64,000 bases of DNA from Penium margaritaceum (taxonomy: Eukaryota > Streptophyta > Zygnematophyceae > Desmidiales > Peniaceae), in NCBI GenBank assembly GCA_023375785.1, contig SZWC01003917.1:45290-109289 (forward strand), read 5' to 3'. Shown here piece by piece: positions 11,432-22,950 of this stretch. The translations under genes and the position numbers were made by a program. The notes below the pieces were generated by a model, which saw nothing but the letters and a program-made list of their open reading frames with translations, was not told the DNA's origin and searched no databases. The first letter of the stretch is position 1. Each line of letters starts with the position of its first letter.

Positions 11432-13912
11432 ACGAGTCACAAATGGTCAGAGGGGAAAACAATGGGTTGGGAACACTAGTTATCAACTAGCAAGTACAAA
11501 CACCTTCAATAAGCAGTGGCACTGTATGGCTAGCGTGCACAGTGACCAACCAAAGGGATGCATACGTCACTGACTACGACCGAATAAGTCCACTAAGTGT
11601 GTTCAACATTGACAACTCATAACACCAGTCACAAATGGTCAGAGAGAGAGACAATGGTTTCAGAAGCATATGTATTGACTAGAAAGGACAAAGAACTTCA
11701 ATACGTAGTGGCACGGTGTGGCTAATATGCACACCAAACAACCAAATTAGGCATATGTCATTGATCATGGCCACATAATTTCAATATGGGTGGTCAATGT
11801 TGACCAACCATAACACGAGTCACAAACGGTCAGGAGAGGAAACAATGCTATGGGAATATCGGTTCTCAACTACCAAGTACAACGACCTTCAGTCAGTAGT
11901 AGCACGGTGTGACTACCATGCACAATGACCGACCAAACTAGGCATATGTGCTGCCTTTGACCAAATAAATCCGCTGTGTGTGGTCAACGTTGACAACTCA
12001 TAATACGAGTCACAAATGGTCAGAGGGGGAAAAATGGTTTGGGAACACCAAGTATCAAATAGCAAGCACAAGGGGCTTCAATACGCTGTGGCACGGTATG
12101 GAGACCATGCACGATGACCAACCAAAGTACGCATATGTCACTGATCATGCCCAAAGAATGTCACTAAGTGTGGTAAACTTTGACAACTCATAACACGAGT
12201 CACAAATGGTCAGGGTGGTAGATAATGATGTGTGAATACTAGGTATCAACTAGCAAGTACAAATACCTTCAATATGTAGTGGCACAATGTGGCTTCAATG
12301 CACAGTAGCCAACCAAAGTATGCATATGTCACTAACCATGACCAACAATTTTCACTTCATGTGGTCAATGTTGAAAACGCATAACACGCGTCACAAATGG
12401 TCAGAGGGGAAAACAATGGGTTGGGAACACTAGTTATCAACTAGCAAGTACAAAGACCTTCAACAAGCAGTGGCACCGTATGGCTTGCGTGCACAGTGAC
12501 CAAGCAAAAGATGCATACATCACTGACTACGGCCGAATACGTCCACTATGTGTGGTCAATATTGACAATTCATAACATGAGTCACAAATGGTCAGAGGGA
12601 GAGACAATGGGTTGGGAAACCTATGTATTGACTAGAAAAGACAAAGAACTTAAATACGTAGTGGCACGGTGTGGCTTATATGCACACCAAACAACCAAAC
12701 TAGGCATATGTCACTGATCATGACCAGAGAATTTCAATGTGGGTGGTCAACGTTGACCAACCATAACACGAGTCACAAACGGTCAGGATAGGAAACAATG
12801 CTATGGAAATATCGGTTCTCAACTACCAAGTACAACGACTTTCAGTCAGTAGTAGCACGGTGTGGCTACCATGCACAATGACTGACCAAAGTAGGCATAT
12901 GTACTGCCTTTGACCAAAGAAATCCGCTCTGTGTGGTCAACGTTTACAACTCATAATACGAGTCAAAAATGGTCAGAGGGGGGAACAATGGTCTGGGAAC
13001 ACAATGTATCACATAGCAAGCACAAGGGGCTTCAATACGTTGTCGTAGGGTGTGGAGAACATGCACGATGACCAACCAAAGTAGGCATATGTCACTGACC
13101 ATGACCAAATAATGTCACCAAGTGTGGTAAACTTTGACAACACACAACACGACTCACAAATGGTCAGGGTGGAAGGAAATGGTTTGTGAATACTAGTTAT
13201 CGACTAGCAAGTACAAATACCTTCAATATGTAGTGGCACAATGTGGCTTCAATGCACAGTGACCAACCAAAGTATGCATATGTCACTGACCATGACGAAC
13301 GAATTTCACTTCGTGTGGTAAACGTTGAAAACGCATAACACGAGTCACAAATGGTCAGAGGGGAAAACAATGGATTGAGAACATCAGTTATCAACTAGCA
13401 AGTACAAAGACCTTCAACAAGCAGTGGCACGGTATGGCTAGCGTGCACAGTGACCAACCAAAGGATGCATATGTCACTGACTACGACCGAATAAGTCCAC
13501 TATGTGTGGTCAACATTGACAACTCATAACACGAGTCACAAATGGTCAGAGGGAGAGACAATGATTTGGGAAGCCTATGTATTGACTAGAAAGGACAAAG
13601 AACTTCAATACGTAGTGGCACGATGTGGCTTATATGCACACTAAACAACCAAACTAGGCATATGTCACTGATCATGACTATAGAATTTCAATATGGGTGG
13701 TCAACGTTGACCAACCATAACACGAGTCACAAACGGTCAGGATAGGAAACAATGCTATGGGAATATTGGTTATCAGCTACCAAGTACAACGACATTCAAT
13801 CAGTAGTAGCATGGTGTGGCTACCATGCACAATGACCTACCCAAGTAGGCATACATCACTGCTCATGACCAAAGAAGTTTAGTGTGTGTGGTCAACGTTC
13901 ACAACTCATAAT

Positions 13913-14088
13913 ACAAGTAAAAAACGGGCAGAGGGAGAAACAATGGTTTGGGAATACTTGGTATGGACTAGCACGTACAAAGACCTTTGATAAGTGGTGG
14001 TACGGTGTGGCTACCATGCACAATGACCAACCAAAGTAATCTTGTATCACTGAATATCATAAAAAGAGTTTCACTGTGTGCTGTCAAC
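13913..14088 (+). repeat. Diverged flank monomer M6
   Basis: It starts ACAAGTAAAAAACGGGCAG. It shares satellite words (GTGGCTACCATGCACAATG, GACCAACCAAAG) but ends in a private stretch (TCACTGAATATCATAAAAAG), then GTCAAC and the element. The same monomer precedes the element near 1911, 16858 and 22050, and lies on the matching side of the inverted copies. It marks the ancestral insertion site. Confidence 0.8.
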
Positions 14089-14596
14089 TTTCCTTCTTAC
14101 GGCTGGTCAATCGGAGCAATGGTTGAGAGGTTAATCAAGCTCGAAGATGCAAAATTCGAGATTTCGTCTGCGTTAAATTTTTATGAATGAACTAAAATTG
14201 TTATCATTAATACTTTTGAAAACTACCCTCTAATCTTACACCCCCTTATTTTATTTCCTTTACCCATAGGAACCCTTATAATGTCATTTGGACATCATAT
14301 GAACACAATGCGAGTTGGCTTAGTGCTTATAGAGTTAGATTCTGGAGCGATAGGTCCTAGGTTTCAATCCTTGTACGCGCAATATACAATAGGCTCGCGA
14401 CCTGGGGGGGGGGGCGTGTTGTGATACCTCAAATCTACCTTAGAGCCTAAGCCGTGGGGGGGTAGGGGGGTGTCATAATGCGGTCGCAAATCTGTCCTCC
14501 AGGTCGTCCACGGAACATCCCTCCAGGGGGGGTGTAATGGAGTAATCTAGTGAAGGCACCTACGCGTAACAAATCAACAAAAACCGACCTGGTGTC
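14089..14596 (+). repeat. Unclassified ~510-bp interspersed element, copy 2 (full length)
   Basis: This is the most complete forward copy, about 508 bp, running from TTCCTTCTTACGGCTGG to GACCTGGTGTC. In order it has an AT-rich head, the tRNA-like segment (14310-14380), a G-run (14404-14414), a conserved GTTGTGATACCTCAAATC part, a second G-rich tract (14455-14470), GCGGTCGCAAATCTGTCC, a third short G-run and an A-rich end. GACCTGGG (14399) and CCAGGTC (14499) form a small inverted pair around the G-tracts. I see no coding frame, target-site duplication or terminal inverted repeat. SINE-like, LTR fragment and non-autonomous DNA element are all possible. Confidence 0.82.
14310..14380 (+). other. 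tRNA-like segment, element copy 2
   Basis: A 71-nt tRNA-like stretch with acceptor-like ends GCGAGTT and TACGCGC (about five of seven positions can pair), A-box-like TTGGCTTAGTGCTTA, and B-box GGTTTCAATCC carrying a G-to-C change against the other copies. A short hairpin AGA-GTTAGAT-TCT sits where an anticodon arm would be, with TAG in the anticodon position. Degenerate; not called as a working tRNA. Confidence 0.4.
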
Positions 14597-14950
14597 AAAG
14601 GGAGAAACCTTTTGCTATATATTGACTAGCAAGTGAAAATACTTTCAACAAGTAGTGCAACGGTGTGGCTACCATGCACAATGACCAACCAGATTAGGCA
14701 TGTGCCACTTACCATGACCAAACAATTTTACTATATGTGGTCAACGTTGAAAACCCATAATATGGCTCCCGAATTGTCAGAGGGGGAAACAATGGATTGG
14801 GAATACTAGATACCAACTACCAAGTACAACGAACTTCAATCATAGTAGCACGGTGTGGCTACCATGCACAATGACCGACCAAAGTAGGCATATGTACTGC
14901 CTTTGACCAAAAAAATTCCGCTGTGTGTGGAAATATTGGCAACTCATAAT
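14597..14950 (+). repeat. Diverged flank monomers M7 and M8
   Basis: Satellite homology resumes at AAAGGGAGAAACC, with a partial monomer M7 (14597-14761: CTATATATTGACTAGC, CAGATTAGGCATGTGCC). M8 follows (14762-14950: GGCTCCCGAATTGTCAG, GATACCAACTACC) and grades into M3-type sequence. Their divergence from M1-M5 is matched beside both inverted element copies. The element and its two flanks are therefore one co-duplicated unit. Confidence 0.78.
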
Positions 14951-17034
14951 ACGAGTCACAAATGATCAGAGGGGGAAAAAATGGTTTGGGAACACCAAGC
15001 ATCACATAGCAAGCACAAGGGGCTTCAATACGTTGTGGCACGGTGTGGAGACCATGCACGATGACCAACCAAAGTAGGCATATGTCACTGACCATGACCA
15101 AATAATGCCACTAAGTGTGGTAAACTTTGACAACTCACAACACGAGTCAAAAATGGTCAGGGTGGAAGATAATGGTTTGTGAAAGCTAGTTATCTACTAG
15201 CAAGTACAAATAACTTCAATATGTAGTGGCACAAGGTGGCTTCAAAGTACATTGACCAACCAATGTATGCATATGTCACTGACCATGACCAAACAATTTC
15301 ACTTCATGTGCTCAACGTTGAAAACGCATAACACGAGCCACAAATGGTCAGAGGGGAAATAAATGGGCTGGGAACACTAGTTATCCACTAGCAAGTACAA
15401 AGACCTTCAACAAGCAGTGGTACGGTATGGCTAGCGTGCACAGTGACCAACCAAAGGATGCATATGTCACTGACTACGACCGAATAAGTCCACTATGTGT
15501 GGTCAACATTGACAACTCATAACACAAGTCAAAAATAATAAGAAGGAGAGACAATGATTTGGGAAGCCTGTGTATTGACTAGAAAGGACAAAGAACTTCA
15601 CTGCGCAGTGGCACGGTGTGGCTTATATGCACACCAAACAACCAAACTAGGCTTATGTCACTGCTCATGACCAGAGAATTTCAATATGGGTGGTCAACGT
15701 TGACCAACCATAACACGAGTCTCAATCAGTCAGGAGAGGAAACAATGCTATGGGAATATCGGTTCTCAACTACCAAGTACAACGACCTTCAGTCAGTAGT
15801 AGCACGGTGTGGCTACCATGCACAATGACCGACCAAAGTAGGTATATGTACTGCCTTTGACCAAAGCAATCCGCTCTGTGTGGTCAACGTTTACAACTCA
15901 TAATACGAGTCACCAATGGTCAGAGGGGGAAACAATGGTTTGGGAACACCAAGTATCACATAGCAAGCACAAGGGGCTTCAATACGTTGTGGCACAGTGT
16001 GGAGACCATGCACGATGACCAACCAAAGTAGGCATATGTCACTGACCATGAGCAAATAATGTCACTAAGTGTGGTAAACTTTGACAACTCATAACACGAG
16101 TCACAAATGGTCAGGGTGGAAGATAATGGTCTGTGCATACTAGTTATCGACTACAAAGTACAAATACCTTCAATATGTAGTGGCACAATGTGGCTTCAAT
16201 GCACTGAAACCAACAACAGTATGCACATGTCACTAACCATGACCAACAATTTTCACCTCATGTGGTCAACGTTGAAAATACATAACACGAGTCACAAATG
16301 GTCATATGGGAAAACAATGGGTTGGAAACACTAGTTATCAACTAGCAAGTACAAAGACCTTCAACAAGAAGTGGCACCATATGGCTAGCGTGCACTGTGA
16401 CCAACCAAAGGATACATACGTCAATGGCTACGGCCAAATACGTCCACTGTGTGTGGTCAACATTGACAACTCATAACACGAGTCACAAATGGTCAGAGTG
16501 AGAGACAATGGTTTGGGAAGCCTATGTATTGACTAGAAAGGAAAAAGAACTTCAATGCGTAGTTGCACGGTGTGTCTAATATGCACACCAAACAACCAAA
16601 CTAGGCATATTTCACTGATCATGACCACGGAATTTCAATATGGGTGGTCAATGTTGACCAACCATAACACGAGTCACGAACGGTAAGGAGAGGAAACAAT
16701 GCTATGGGAATATCGGTTATCAACTACCAAGTACAACGACCTTCAGTCAGTAGTAGCACGGTGTGGCTACCATGCACAATGACCTACCCAAGTAGGCATA
16801 CATCACTGCTCATGACCAAAGAAGTTTAGTGTGTGTGGTCAACGTTCACAACTCATAATACAAGGTAAAAATGGGCAGAGGGAGAAACAATGGTTTGGGA
16901 ATACTTGGTATCGACTAGCAAGTACAAACACCTTCGATAAGTGGTGGCATGGTGTGGCTACCATGCAAAATGACCAACGAAAGTATAATTGTATCACTGA
17001 TTATCATAAAAGAGTTTCAATGTGTGTTGTAAAC
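14951..17034 (+). repeat. 191-bp satellite array, forward arm, segment 3
   Basis: About eleven monomers in regular HOR order starting with M4 and ending with the M6-type flank monomer (about 16858-17034). No other feature is seen. Confidence 0.92.
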
Positions 17035-17359
17035 TTTCCTTCTTACAGCTGGTCAGTCGGAGCAATGGTTGATAGGTTAATCAAGCTCGAAGTTGCAAAA
17101 TTCGAAATTTTGTCTGCGTTAAATTTTTATGAATAGACTAAATTTGTTATCATTCATAGTTTTGAAAACTACCCTCTAATCTTACACCCCCTTATTTTAT
17201 GCCCTTTACCCATAGGAACCCTTATAATGTCATTTGGACATCATATGAACACCATGCGAGTTGGCTTAGTGCTTATAGAGTTAGATTCTGGAGCGATAGG
17301 TCCTAGGTTTGAATCCTCGTACGCGCAATATACAATAGGCTCGCGACCTGGGGGGGGGG
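17035..17359 (+). repeat. Unclassified interspersed element, copy 3, cut by an assembly gap
   Basis: It matches copies 1 and 2 from TTCCTTCTTACAGCTGG through the tRNA-like segment to the first poly-G run, where the sequence becomes N. An apparent open frame from 17227 runs through the Ns and is an artefact. Confidence 0.83.
17256..17326 (+). other. tRNA-like segment, element copy 3
   Basis: 71 nt with A-box-like TTGGCTTAGTGCTTA, B-box-like GGTTTGAATCC and acceptor-like ends GCGAGTT and TACGCGC. It has the same layout as the other copies. Confidence 0.42.
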
Positions 17360-17938
17360 NNNNNNNNNNNNNNNNNNNNNNNNNNNNNNNNNNNNNNNNN
17401 NNNNNNNNNNNNNNNNNNNNNNNNNNNNNNNNNNNNNNNNNNNNNNNNNNNNNNNNNNNNNNNNNNNNNNNNNNNNNNNNNNNNNNNNNNNNNNNNNNNN
17501 NNNNNNNNNNNNNNNNNNNNNNNNNNNNNNNNNNNNNNNNNNNNNNNNNNNNNNNNNNNNNNNNNNNNNNNNNNNNNNNNNNNNNNNNNNNNNNNNNNNN
17601 NNNNNNNNNNNNNNNNNNNNNNNNNNNNNNNNNNNNNNNNNNNNNNNNNNNNNNNNNNNNNNNNNNNNNNNNNNNNNNNNNNNNNNNNNNNNNNNNNNNN
17701 NNNNNNNNNNNNNNNNNNNNNNNNNNNNNNNNNNNNNNNNNNNNNNNNNNNNNNNNNNNNNNNNNNNNNNNNNNNNNNNNNNNNNNNNNNNNNNNNNNNN
17801 NNNNNNNNNNNNNNNNNNNNNNNNNNNNNNNNNNNNNNNNNNNNNNNNNNNNNNNNNNNNNNNNNNNNNNNNNNNNNNNNNNNNNNNNNNNNNNNNNNNN
17901 NNNNNNNNNNNNNNNNNNNNNNNNNNNNNNNNNNNNNN
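17360..17938. other. Assembly gap (579 N)
   Basis: The gap starts inside the element's first poly-G run and ends inside an M8/M3-type monomer (TTCAGTCAGTAGTAGC). In copy 2 the same two landmarks are about 425 bp apart. The missing sequence is therefore probably the rest of the element plus M7 and part of M8. Confidence 0.95.
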
Positions 17939-20900
17939 TTCAGTCAGTAGTAGCACGGTGTGGCTACCATGCACAATGACCGACCAAAGTAGGCATATGT
18001 ACTGCCTTTGACCAAAGAAATCCGCTCTATGTGGTCAGCATTTACAACTCATAATACGAGTCACCAAAGGTCATAGGGGGGAAACAATGGTCTGGGAACA
18101 CCAAGTATCACATATCAAGCACAAGGGGCTTCAATACGTTGTGGCACGGTGTGGAGACCATGCACGATGACAAACCAAAGTAGGCATATGTCACTGACCA
18201 TGAGCAAATAATGTCACTAAGTGTGGTAAACTTTGACAACTCATAACACGAGTCACAAATGGTCAGGGTGGAAGATAATGGTTTGTGCATACTAGTTATT
18301 GACTAGCAGTTACAAATACCTTCAATATGCATTGGCACAATGTGGCTTCAATGCGCAGTGACCAACCAAAGTATGCAAATGTCACTAACCATGACCAACA
18401 AATTTAAATTCATGTGGTCAACGTTGAAAACGCGTAACACGAGTCACAAATGGTCAGATGGGACAACAATGGGTTGGGAACACTAGTTATGAACTAGCAA
18501 GTACAAAGACCTTCAACAAGCAGTGGCACCGTATGGCTAGCGTACACAGTGACCAACCAAAGGATGCATACGTCACTGACTACGGCCGAATAAGTCCACT
18601 ATGTGTGGTCAACATTGACAACTCATAACAAGAGTCACACATGGTCAGAGGGAGAGACAGTGGTTTGTGAAGCCTATGTATTGACTAGAAAGGACAAAGA
18701 ACTTCAATACATAGTGGCACGGTGTGGCTAATATGCACACCAAACAACCAAACTAAGCATATGTCACTGATCATGACCAGAGAATTTCAATATGGGTGGT
18801 CAACGTTGACCAACCATAACACGAGTCACAAACGGTCCGGACAGGAAACAATGATATGGGAATATTGGTTCTCAACTACCAAGTACAAAGACTTTCAGTC
18901 TGTAGTAGCACGGTGTGTCTACCATGCACAATGGCCGACCAAAGAAGGGATATGTACTGCCTTTGACCAAAGAAATCCGCTGTGTGTGGTCAACGTTTAC
19001 AACTCATAATACAAGTCTCAAATGGTCACAGGGGACAACATGGTTTGGGAACACCATGTATCACATAGAAAGCACAAGGGGCTTCAATACGTTGTGGCAC
19101 GGTGTGGAGACCATGCACGATGACCAACCAAAGTATGCATATGTCATTGACCATGATCAAATAATGTCACTAAGTGTGGTAAACTTTGACAACTCACAAC
19201 ACGACTCACAAATGGTCAGGGTGGAAAGTAATGGTTTGTGAATACTAGTTATCGACTAGCAAGTACAAATACCTTTAATATGTAGTGGCACAATGTGGCT
19301 TCAATGCACAGTGACCAACCAAAGTATGCATATGTCACTGACCATGACGAACGAATTTTACTTCATGTGGTCAACGTTGAAAACGCATAACACGAGTCAC
19401 AAATGGTCAGGGTGGAAAGTAATGGTTTGTGAATACTAGTTATCGACTAGCAAGTACAAATACCTTTAATATGTAGTGGCACAATGTGGCTTCAATGCAC
19501 AGTGACCAACCAAAGTATGCATATGTCACTGACCATGACGAACGAATTTTACTTCATGTGGTCAACGTTGAAAACGCATAACACGAGTCTCAAATGGTCA
19601 GAGGGGAAAACAATGGGTTGAGAACATCGGTTAGCAACTAGCAAGTACAAAGACCTTCAACAAGCAATGGCACGGTATGGCTAGCATGCACAGTGACCAA
19701 CCAAAGGGATGCATACGGCACTGACTACGACCGAATAATTCCACTATGTGTGGTCAACATTGACAACTCATAACACGAGTCACAAATGGTCAGAGGGAGA
19801 GACAATGATTTGGGAAGCCTATGTACTGACTAGAAAGGACAAAGAACTTCAATACGCAGTGGCACGGTGTGGCTTATATGCACACCAAACAACCAAACTA
19901 GGCATATCTCACTGATGATGAACAGAGAATTTCAATATGGGTGGTCAACGTTGACCAACCATAACACGAGTCACAAACGGTCAGGATAGGAAACAATGCT
20001 ATGGGAATTTCGGTTCTCAACTACCATGTACAACAACCTTTAGTCAGTAGTCGCACGCTGTGGCTACCATGCACAATGACCGACCCAAGTAGGCATACAT
20101 AACTACGCATGACCAAAGAAGTTTTGTGTGTGTGGTAAACGCTTACAACTCATAATACGAGTCACCAATGGTCAGAGGGGGAAACAATGGTTTGGGAACA
20201 CCAAGTATCACATAGCAAGTACAAGGGGTTTCAACACGTTGTGGCACGGTGTGGAGACCATGCACGATGACCAACCAAAGTAGGCATACGTCACTGACCA
20301 TGAGCAAATAATGTCACAAAGTGTGGTGAACTTTAACAACTCATAACACGAGTCATCAATGGTCAGGGTGGAAGATAATGGTTTGAGCATACTAGTTATT
20401 GACTAGCAAGTACGAATACCTTCAATATGTAGTGGAAAAATGTGGCTCCAATGCACAGTGACCAACCAAAGTATGCATATATCACTAACCATGACCAAAA
20501 AACTTCACTTCATGTGGTCAACGTTGAAAACACATAACACGAGTCACAAATGGTCAGAGGGGAAAACAATGGGTTGGGAACACTAGTTATCAACTAGCAA
20601 GTACAAGGACCTTCAATAAGCAGTGGCACGGTATGGCTAGCGTGCACAGTGACCAACCAAAGGGATGCATACGTGACTGACTACGACCGAATAAGTCCAC
20701 TATGTGTGGTGAACATTGACAACTCATAACACGAGTCACAAATGGTCAGAGGGATAGACAATGGTTTAAGAAGCATATGTATTGACTAGAAAGGACAAAG
20801 AACTTCAATACGTAGTGGCACGGTGTGGCTAATATGCGCACTTAACAACCAAACTAGGCATATGTCACTGATCATGACCACAGAATTTCAATATGGGTGG

Positions 20901-22228
20901 TCAATGTTGACCAACCATAACAGGAGTCACAAACGTTTAGGATAGGAAACAATGCTATGGGAATATCGGTTCTCAACTACCAAGTACAATGACCTTCAGT
21001 GAGTAGTAGCACGGTGTGACTACCATGCGCAATGACCGACCAAAAGTAAGCATATGTACTGCCTTTGACCAAAGAAATCCTCTGTGTGTGGTCAACGTTG
21101 ACAACTCATGATACGAGTCACAAATGGTCTGAGGGGGAAAAATGGTTTGGGAACACCAAGTATCAAATAGCAAGCACAAGGGGCTTCAATACGCTGTGGC
21201 ACGGTGTGGACACCATGCACGATGACCAACCAAAGTAGGCATATGTCACTGATCATGCCCAAATAATGTCACTAAGTGTGGTAAACTTTGACAACTCATA
21301 ACACGAGTCACAAATGGTCAGGGTGGTAGACAATGGTTTGTGAATACTAGGTATCGACTAGCAAGTACAAATACCTTCGATATGTGGCTTAAATGCACAG
21401 TGACCAACCAAAGTATGCATATGTCACTAACCATGACCGACAAATTTCACTTGATGTGGTCAACGATGAAAACGCATAACACGAGTCACAAATGGTCAGA
21501 GGGGAAAATAATGGGTTGGGAACACTAGTTATCAACTAGCAAGTACAAAGACCTTCAACAAGCAGTGGCACCGTATTGCTAGCGTGCACAGTGACGAACC
21601 AAAGGATGCATACGTCACTGACTACGGCCAAATACGTCCACTATGTGTGGTCAATATTGACAACTCATAGCACCAGTCACAAATGGTCAGAGGGAGAGAC
21701 AATGGTTTGGGAAGCCTATGTATTGACTAGAAAGGACAAATAACTTCTATACGTAATGGCACGGTGTGGCTAATATGCACACCAAACAATCAAACTAGGC
21801 ATATGTCACTAATCATGACTAGAGAATTTCAATATGGATGGTCAACGTTGACCAACCATAACACGAGTCACAAACGGTCAGGACAGGAAACAATGCTATA
21901 GGAATATTGGTGCTCAACTACCAAGTACAATGACCTTCAGTCAGTAGTAGCACGGTCTGGCTACCATTCACAATGACCGACCAAAGTAGGCATATGTACT
22001 GCATTTGACCAAAGAAATCTGATGTGTGTGGTCAACGTTCACAACTCATAATACAAGTAAAAAATGGGCAGAGGGAGAAACAATGGTTTGGGAATACTTG
22101 GTATCGACTAGCAAGTACAAATACCTTCGTTAAGTGGTGGCACGGTGTGGCTACCATGCACAATGACCAACCAAAGTATTCTTGTATGACTGAATATCGT
22201 AAAAAGAGTTTCACTATGTGTTGTCAAC
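17939..22228 (+). repeat. 191-bp satellite array, forward arm, segment 4
   Basis: It resumes mid M3-like monomer and proceeds in regular HOR order, apart from one duplicated M5 (19201-19582). The final monomer (about 22050-22228) is the M6 flank type. Short open frames are repeat shadows. Confidence 0.92.
19201..19582 (+). repeat. Tandem duplication of one M5 monomer
   Basis: Copies 19201-19391 and 19392-19582 share private variants (GGTGGAAAGTAATGG, CGAATTTTACTTC). They differ by eye only at the opening bases (ACGACTC against ACGAGTC). A recent in-register duplication, or an assembly repeat. Confidence 0.86.
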
Positions 22229-22336
22229 TTTCCTTCTTACGGCTGGTCAATCGGAGCAATGGTTGAGAGGTTAATCAAGCTCGAAGTTGCAAAGTTTGAA
22301 ATATCGTCTGCGTCAAATTTTTACGAATAAACTAAA
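22229..22336 (+). repeat. Unclassified interspersed element, copy 4, first ~108 bp only
   Basis: M6 leads into TTCCTTCTTACGGCTGG as in the other copies. The element breaks off after TTTTTACGAATAAACTAAA, where the 18-bp minisatellite begins. The distal ~400 bp, including the tRNA-like part, is absent. This is the forward arm's junction with the central island. Confidence 0.82.
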
Positions 22337-22935
22337 CTCCCTGTCGCAAATCAACTCCCCGTCGCAAATCAACACCTTGTCGCAAATCAACTCCCTGTCG
22401 CAAATCAACTCCCTGTCCCAAATCAACTGCATGTCGCAAATCAACTCCCTGTCGCAAATCAACTGCCTGTCGCAAATCAAATCCCTGTCGCAAATCAACT
22501 CCATGTCGCAAATAAACTCCCTGTTACAAATCAATTCCTGTTGCAAAGAAAATCCCTGTCGCAAATCGACAGCCTGTCACAAATCAACTTCCTGTTGTAA
22601 ATCAACTTCCTGTTGCAAATCAATTCTCCGTCGTAAATTAACTCCCCATTGTAAATCAATGCCCTAGCACAAATCAACCCACATCGCAAATCAACTGGTT
22701 GCAAATCAACCCCCGGTCGTAAATCAGGTCCACGTTGCAGATCATCTACTTATTGCAAACCAACTCTCGGTCGAAAAATAAACTTGCGTTGCAAATCAAC
22801 TCCCAGTCGCAAATCAACTCCCGTCTCAAATCAACTCACTGCACACACTAATTTCCTATCCCAAATCATCCCCCCGTTGTAAATCAAATCCCGGTCGCAG
22901 ACCAACTACCTGTCATTCATCAACTCTCCGTAAAA
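22337..22935. repeat. 18-bp minisatellite
   Basis: Tandem units of CTCCCTGTCGCAAATCAA (18 bp). They are regular to about 22550 and then increasingly degenerate (GTTGCAAATCAACTCCC, CAGTCGCAAATC) to about 22935. Roughly 33 units fit the span. Because 18 is a multiple of three, a frame stays open over 22287-22667 (repeat peptide SQINSL), with an antisense shadow. I read neither as a gene. Confidence 0.9.
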
Positions 22936-22950
22936 AACGGACACAAGTCA

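Larger units (their letters stand above)
2475..14088 (+). repeat. 191-bp satellite array, forward arm, segment 2
   Basis: About 60 monomers, mostly in the regular order M1-M2-M3-M4-M5. I read departures at three points. M5 is followed directly by M4 near 3626 (M1-M3 missing). A hybrid M4/M1 monomer lies near 6485-6677. M2 is duplicated at 8571-8952. The last monomer (13913-14088) is the diverged M6 type, which always precedes the element. No gene or promoter is supported. The short frames here come from the repeat, with similar peptides recurring every HOR. Confidence 0.93.

Noticed and set aside
14310-14380. A functional tRNA gene (anticodon position TAG)
   Set aside because: The acceptor and T stems have mismatches, the B-box varies between copies and one copy has a 5-nt loss. 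It is better described as tRNA-like sequence inside a repeat.
14089-14596. LTR or terminal-inverted-repeat transposon call for the interspersed element
   Set aside because: No matching termini, primer-binding site, polypurine tract or target duplication could be seen. Left unclassified.
17227-17979. 250-residue frame, and the antisense frame 17303-17974
   Set aside because: They exist only because the 579-N gap is read through as unknown residues.
1-22228. Dozens of 60-100-residue open frames with similar peptides (for example starting MWLICTPNNQTRHMSL)
   Set aside because: They recur in step with the 191/954-bp satellite, shift frame between copies, occur on both strands and show no known domain. 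They are translations of satellite DNA.
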